10,420 bases of DNA, taken from NCBI GenBank assembly GCA_900544535.1, contig UQVH01000038.1, positions 1-10,420 of the forward strand. The letters are read 5' to 3'. The notes beneath the pieces were generated by a model. That model ran no database searches. It saw only the letters and a list, made by a program, of their open reading frames with translations, and had not been told where the DNA came from. This stretch comes from an uncultured Bacteroidales bacterium (GTDB taxonomy: Bacteria > Bacteroidota > Bacteroidia > Bacteroidales > Muribaculaceae). The translations under genes and the position numbers were made by a program. Shown in pieces: positions 6,573 through 10,420 of this stretch (the first letter of the stretch is position 1; each line of letters begins with the position of its first letter).

Positions 6573-8297
6573 TCAGGCCTCGTATTTGTCTGTCTGGTTG
6601 AGGAGAATATTGTCGATCGCCGATCCGGGAGTGACCATCGGGAAGACCATGTCGGTCGGGTCGATGTTAACGTTGAGCAGATAGGCGCCGTCGTGGGCCG
6701 TCATGCGGGCGATAGCTCCGTCAAGCTCGGCGCGGCAGCTGACGTTTTCGGCGGGAATGCCGTAGGCGGCGGCGATTGTGACGAAATCAGGATTGACCAT
6801 CGGGGTGGCCGAGAAGCGGTTGTTGTAGAACATCGCCTGCCATTGGCGGACATTGCCGAGATAGTTGTTGTTGAGCAGGATCATTTTGACGCCTACCCGA
6901 TATTCGAGAATCGTGCCGAGTTCCTGCATGGTCATCTGGAAGCCGCCGTCGCCCATGAAAGCGAGCACCTCGCGCTGAGGTTCGGCGAGTTTGGCGCCGA
7001 TGGCAGCCGGGAGGCAGAAACCCATCGTGCCGAGACCGCCGGAGGTGATCATGCTCTTGGGTATCGTGTAGTTGGAGTAGCGGGCGCTCATCATCTGGTT
7101 CTGGCCCACGTCGGTCACGACGATGGCCTTGTTGCCGGTGGCTTCGGAAATCTTGCTGACAACCTCGCCCATGCGCATGGCCGAGTCAGGTCCGAGGTCA
7201 GGCGACTCGACCTCGCGGCGGATGACCTCTTCAAGCTCCACTTTTTCGGGCCGGTCGAAGACTGTGTGCCATTCCTTACGGTTGGCCTTGTTGATCTGTG
7301 GCAACAGTCCACGGAGAGCAGTCTTGGCATCGGCATGGATCGTGATATGCGCTTTGACGTTCTTGTTGAACTCGGCGTTGTCGATGTCGATATGGATAAT
7401 CTTTGCCTGCGGTGCATACCCTTTGAGCGCTCCGGTGACGCGGTCGTCGAAGCGCATTCCGACGGCGAGGATCACGTCGGCATTGTTTGTCGCGATGTTC
7501 GGACCGATATTGCCGTGCATGCCGACCATGCCTTTGTAGAGCGGATGCGACGAGGGTATGGTCGAGAGGCCGAGCAACGTGGCAACTACCGGGATGTCGG
7601 CCTTCTCGGCGAGTGCGAGCAGGTCGGGCTCGGCTTCCGAGATCATCACTCCGTGGCCGGAGATGATGAGCGGACGTTCGGCGCGGTTGATGAGCGCGGC
7701 GGCCGAGATGATGTCGCCCGGCTGAAGTTCGGGGGCCGGATTATAGCTGCGGATATAGTTTATTTTCTCGTAGTTCCAGTCGAGAGTGCCGACTTGGGCG
7801 TCGCGGGTGATGTCGAGTACTACGGCTCCGGGACGTCCGGTGGTGGCAATATAGAACGCGCGGGCCATTGCCCAGGGAATTTCTTCAGGACGTCTGATCT
7901 GATAGGCCCATTTGGTTATAGGCTGGGTGATGCCGATCACGTCGGTCTCCTGAAAGGCGTCGGTGCCGAGAGAGGCTACTCCGACCTGTCCGGTAATGAC
8001 CACAAGCGGCGTACAGTCGATGTTGGCGTCACCGAGGCCGGTGATTACGTTTGTGGCTGCGGGACCGGAGGTGACTGTGACGACTCCTACGCGGCCCGAA
8101 GCCCGCGCATAGCCCTGCGCGGCGTGGACAGCTCCCTGCTCATGGCGGGTCAGGATGTGGCGGAGCGAGTCTGCGAAGTCGTAAAGTTTGTCGTAGAACG
8201 GCATAATCTGGCCGCCGGGATAGCCGAAGATGGTGTCGACTCCTTCGGCAAGCAATGCGCGGCATATCGCTTCCGCTCCTGTGATACGTTCACTCAT
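6573..8297 (-). CDS. ilvB: Acetohydroxyacid synthase large (catalytic) subunit
   Basis: IlvB is the TPP- and FAD-dependent enzyme that joins two pyruvates, or pyruvate and 2-ketobutyrate, in the first common step of valine and isoleucine synthesis. The 574-residue chain has the three domains expected: the PYR domain with GYPGG (25-29) and catalytic E53 in RHEQGA, the central FAD-binding domain, and the PP domain with the TPP/Mg2+ motif from GDGGF (449-453) to NNN (476-478). RQWQAMFYNNRFS (484-496) is typical of true acetohydroxyacid synthases rather than other TPP enzymes. I chose the ATG at 8297 (MSERITGAEAIC). A TTG at 8351 in the same frame would add 18 residues of low-complexity sequence and overlap ilvD, so I consider it unlikely. 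The 43-base gap to ilvD is A/C-rich on the coding strand. Confidence 0.96.
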   Translation of the reverse strand: MSERITGAEAICRALLAEGVDTIFGYPGGQIMPFYDKLYDFADSLRHILTRHEQGAVHAAQGYARASGRVGVVTVTSGPAATNVITGLGDANIDCTPLVVITGQVGVASLGTDAFQETDVIGITQPITKWAYQIRRPEEIPWAMARAFYIATTGRPGAVVLDITRDAQVGTLDWNYEKINYIRSYNPAPELQPGDIISAAALINRAERPLIISGHGVMISEAEPDLLALAEKADIPVVATLLGLSTIPSSHPLYKGMVGMHGNIGPNIATNNADVILAVGMRFDDRVTGALKGYAPQAKIIHIDIDNAEFNKNVKAHITIHADAKTALRGLLPQINKANRKEWHTVFDRPEKVELEEVIRREVESPDLGPDSAMRMGEVVSKISEATGNKAIVVTDVGQNQMMSARYSNYTIPKSMITSGGLGTMGFCLPAAIGAKLAEPQREVLAFMGDGGFQMTMQELGTILEYRVGVKMILLNNNYLGNVRQWQAMFYNNRFSATPMVNPDFVTIAAAYGIPAENVSCRAELDGAIARMTAHDGAYLLNVNIDPTDMVFPMVTPGSAIDNILLNQTDKYEA

Positions 8298-8323
8298 ACT
8301 TTTTGTCAAATCAGAAGTTGTTG

Positions 8324-8331
8324 TGTGTTGT
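8324..8331 (-). promoter_or_regulatory. ACAACACA element in the ilvB leader, 26 bases before the ATG
   Basis: The octamer ACAACACA lies within the A/C-rich gap between ilvD and ilvB, ending 26 bases before the chosen ATG at 8297. The ilvC leader has the same octamer at the same distance. No similar copy was noticed before ilvD, ilvN or the thioesterase gene. Function is inferred; chance is a real alternative in AC-rich sequence. Confidence 0.35.
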
Positions 8332-8340
8332 TTTTTTATC

Positions 8341-10173
8341 TCAGTCTTCAATGCAGCGTACTCCGCCCTTGTCGGCCGAAGTCACCATCGATGCATAGGC
8401 TCGCAGTGCAAGCGAAACTTTGCGGTCGCGATCACGCGCGGTAAAGGCTTTGGTGCCGTGGGCTTCCTCCTCGCGGCGGCGTGCGGCGAGTTCTTCGTCG
8501 GAAAGGCGCACGTTGATGCTGCGGGCCGGAATGTCGATCTCGATGATGTCTCCGTCGCGGACGAGGCCTATATTGCCTCCGTTGGCTGCTTCGGGGGAGA
8601 TGTGGCCGATAGAGAGACCCGATGTGCCTCCTGAGAAACGGCCGTCGGTAATCAGCGCGCATTCCTTGCCGAGGTGCTTGCTCTTGATGTATGATGTCGG
8701 GTAGAGCATTTCCTGCATACCGGGGCCGCCCTTGGGGCCTTCAAAGGTGATGACAACCACGTCGCCGCTCTTGACCTTGTCGCGGAGGATGCCGTCGACG
8801 GCGGCTTCCTGGGAGGTGAAGACTTTAGCGGGGCCGCTGAAACGGAAGATGCTGGGATCGACGCCCGCGGTCTTGACCACGCAGCCGTCCTGTGCGATGT
8901 TGCCTTTGAGTACGGCGAGACCACCGTCCTTGACATAGGCATGATCCATGTCGCGGATACAACCTTCGGCGCGGTCGGTGTCAAGCGAGCTGTAATAGCT
9001 CATCTGTTTGCCGAGTTCGGTGGTGCGCTTCATTCCGGGCGCGCTTTTCCAGAGTTCGTCAGCTTTGTCGTCGAAATTCTTGCCTCCGACGGCATAGCGG
9101 TCCATGGCTTCTCCGAGAGTCATGCCGTCGACACGTCTGACGGCGGGATCAACCAGACCTGCGTCCGCGAGGATCTTCATGATCGAGAGGATGCCTCCGG
9201 CGCGGTTGACGTCCTGAATATGATAATGGGAGTTGGGGGCTACTTTGCAGAGCACGGGAGTGCGGCGGGAGAGAGCGTCGATGTCGTCCATTGTGAAGTC
9301 GGCTCCGGCTTCGTGGGCCACGGCCAGTAGGTGGAGTACGGTGTTGGTCGATCCGCCCATGGCGATGTCGAGCGTCATGGCGTTGAGCATGGCCTGACGG
9401 GTTGCTATGTTGCGCGGAAGGACGCCGGTGTCGCCGTCGCGGTAGTAAGCGTAGGTGTTGCGCACGATCATTTCGGCTGCCTTCTTGAAAAGCTCAAGAC
9501 GGTTGATGTGTGTGGCGACTACTGTGCCGTTGCCGGGGAGGGCGAGACCGATGGCCTCGTTGAGCGAGTTCATGGAGTTGGCGGTAAACATGCCTGAGCA
9601 TGATCCGCAGGTCGGACAGCCTTTGCGTTCGAGCTCTGTCACGGCATCGTCGCTGACAGTGGTGTCGGCGGCGTCGATCATGATGTCGATGAGGTCAACT
9701 GGACGTCCGTTGACGTCGCCGGCCTCCATGGGACCTCCGGAGACGAAGATCGCGGGTATGTTGAGGCGCATGGCGGCCATGAGCATTCCGGGGGTGACCT
9801 TGTCGCAGTTCGAGATGCAGACCATCGCGTCGGCCTTGTGGGCGTTGACCATATATTCGATCGAGTCGGCGATCATGTCGCGTGAGGGGAGTGAATAGAG
9901 CATACCGTCGTGCCCCATCGCTATGCCGTCATCGATGGCTATGGTGTTGAATTCGGCGGCAAAGCAGCCGAGTTTCTCGATTTCAGTCTTGACGATCTGG
10001 CCAACTTCGTGAAGATGTGTGTGGCCCGGTACGAACTGGGTGAACGAATTGACTATCGCAATGATCGGTTTGCCGAACTGCTCTTCCTTCATGCCGTTGG
10101 CGCGCCAGAGTGCACGCGCGCCTGCCATACGGCGACCTTCAGTGCTTGTTGCGCTATTTAATGGAAAACTCAT
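8341..10173 (-). CDS. ilvD: Dihydroxy-acid dehydratase
   Basis: IlvD dehydrates 2,3-dihydroxyisovalerate and 2,3-dihydroxy-3-methylvalerate to the 2-keto acids before transamination, using an Fe-S cluster and Mg2+. The 610-residue chain follows E. coli IlvD closely: NSATSTEGRRMAGARALWR near the start, D81/D82 in IDDGIAMGH, C123 in SNCDK (with K125, the likely carbamylated lysine by analogy with related dehydratases), C186, C189 and C192 in CPTCGSC, and GRFSGGTSGLSIGH (511-524) carrying the catalytic serine. The first cluster position is VNSFTQFVPGH without cysteine, as in E. coli. I chose the ATG at 10173 (MSFPLNSATS). A TTG at 10233 would add 20 residues, but it overlaps the -33 promoter element and so lies upstream of the transcript. 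It is the first gene of the operon. Confidence 0.97.
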   Translation of the reverse strand: MSFPLNSATSTEGRRMAGARALWRANGMKEEQFGKPIIAIVNSFTQFVPGHTHLHEVGQIVKTEIEKLGCFAAEFNTIAIDDGIAMGHDGMLYSLPSRDMIADSIEYMVNAHKADAMVCISNCDKVTPGMLMAAMRLNIPAIFVSGGPMEAGDVNGRPVDLIDIMIDAADTTVSDDAVTELERKGCPTCGSCSGMFTANSMNSLNEAIGLALPGNGTVVATHINRLELFKKAAEMIVRNTYAYYRDGDTGVLPRNIATRQAMLNAMTLDIAMGGSTNTVLHLLAVAHEAGADFTMDDIDALSRRTPVLCKVAPNSHYHIQDVNRAGGILSIMKILADAGLVDPAVRRVDGMTLGEAMDRYAVGGKNFDDKADELWKSAPGMKRTTELGKQMSYYSSLDTDRAEGCIRDMDHAYVKDGGLAVLKGNIAQDGCVVKTAGVDPSIFRFSGPAKVFTSQEAAVDGILRDKVKSGDVVVITFEGPKGGPGMQEMLYPTSYIKSKHLGKECALITDGRFSGGTSGLSIGHISPEAANGGNIGLVRDGDIIEIDIPARSINVRLSDEELAARRREEEAHGTKAFTARDRDRKVSLALRAYASMVTSADKGGVRCIED

Positions 10174-10183
10174 CGAACCTGTT

Positions 10184-10196
10184 AATTTATTAAATT
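10184..10196. promoter_or_regulatory. AT-rich 6+1+6 palindrome at the ilvD transcription start
   Basis: AATTTA, one base, TAAATT forms an exact inverted repeat between the predicted transcription start (about 10196-10198) and the ilvD ATG. Its place just downstream of the promoter is where a repressor could act. The sequence is AT-only, so chance occurrence is quite possible. Confidence 0.3.
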
Positions 10197-10202
10197 TAGC
10201 CA

Positions 10203-10234
10203 CAAAAATACGATAATATGTTGTAAAACACAAA
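10203..10234 (-). promoter_or_regulatory. Promoter of the ilv operon (Bacteroidetes -33/-7 type)
   Basis: On the minus strand TTTG (10231-10234) is followed by exactly 20 bases and then TATTTTTG (10203-10210), matching TTTG / TAnnTTTG. The spacing is identical to that of the tRNA-Phe promoter in this window. The predicted leader before the ATG at 10173 is only about 25 bases, leaving no space for a leader peptide, T-box or other long attenuator. Confidence 0.8.
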
Positions 10235-10316
10235 AAATGAATGCTTAATTTCCATATTTAGCCGCTGTTTAACGACAGAATGCCATTAAAATACTCCTTT
10301 TTCAGATTCTGAATAT

Positions 10317-10357
10317 AGAAAAATAATAAGATCACCGACATTTGCCGATGATCTTAT
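10317..10357 (-). terminator. Rho-independent terminator after tRNA-Glu
   Basis: On the minus strand, eight bases after the tRNA CCA end, a long hairpin forms: a 9-bp perfect stem (ATAAGATCA at 10349-10357 with TGATCTTAT at 10326-10334), a T-G pair, then CGGC/GTCG around an AAAT loop, followed by TATTTTTC. It should end the tRNA-Glu transcript before the ilvD promoter and so separate the two units. Confidence 0.9.
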
Positions 10358-10365
10358 CAGTTGAC

Positions 10366-10420
10366 TGGTAGCCCATAGGAGAATCGAACTCCTCTTTCAA
10401 GAATGAAAATCTTGCGTCCT
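10366..10420 (-). tRNA. tRNA-Glu (TTC), 3' part; 5' end lies outside the window
   Basis: On the minus strand the visible part has an anticodon stem CAAGA/TCTTG with loop TTTTCAT, giving anticodon TTC for glutamate. It is followed by a short variable region, a T arm (AGGAG, TTCGATT, CTCCT), the acceptor 3' strand ATGGGCT, the discriminator A and an encoded CCA at 10366-10368. The acceptor 5' strand and most of the D arm are beyond the window. Confidence 0.93.

Noticed and set aside
8298..8351. TTG start at 8351 for ilvB
   Set aside because: The extra 18 residues are low-complexity and unlike the family N-terminus. The ATG at 8297 gives the usual start just ahead of GAEAIC.
6543..8444. 633-codon open frame on the plus strand across all of ilvB
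   Set aside because: It lies exactly opposite a certain ilvB gene; its product is a Gly/Val/Asp/Arg-rich translation with no domain, as expected from the complementary strand of a GC-rich gene.
10174..10233. TTG start at 10233 for ilvD
   Set aside because: It overlaps the -33 promoter element and so would be upstream of the predicted transcript; the family start fits the ATG at 10173.

Overview
The window looks like a chromosomal segment of a GC-rich member of the Bacteroidales; a Muribaculaceae-like gut bacterium is my best guess, but that is inference. Support comes from two promoters with the Bacteroidetes layout (TTTG, exactly 20 bases, TAnnTTTG), little sign of Shine-Dalgarno sites before the ATGs, and proteins that read like Bacteroidales versions of their families.

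Layout. Positions 1-53 hold the 5' part of a tRNA-Phe gene on the minus strand, with its promoter at 71-102. A non-coding stretch (about 103-478) follows, G-rich on the plus strand. Three plus-strand genes then form a likely operon: a DUF3737 beta-helix protein (494-1339), a MalY/PatB-type PLP-dependent C-S lyase (1373-2557) and a MATE-family exporter (2550-3950), whose TTG start overlaps the end of the lyase gene. This operon converges on a minus-strand operon at a shared terminator hairpin (4010-4037).

The minus-strand operon (10173 down to 4081) is ilvD - ilvB - ilvN - acyl-ACP thioesterase - ilvC. It encodes the shared isoleucine/valine enzymes: acetohydroxyacid synthase (large and small subunits), ketol-acid reductoisomerase and dihydroxy-acid dehydratase. 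The branched-chain aminotransferase is not here. The inserted thioesterase places a fatty-acid-release enzyme among branched-chain amino-acid genes. A promoter at 10203-10234 gives a leader of only about 25 bases, too short for a leader-peptide attenuator, so feedback probably acts on the IlvN ACT domain. Upstream lies the 3' part of a tRNA-Glu gene (10366-10420, minus) with its own terminator (10317-10357), which should insulate ilvD.

Nothing here is clearly a new system. The points most worth checking are the thioesterase inside the ilv operon, an ACAACACA octamer at the same distance before the ilvB and ilvC ATGs, a perfect hairpin that contains the ilvC stop codon, and the DUF3737 - C-S lyase - exporter cassette. 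No mobile element, CRISPR array or integrase was seen.
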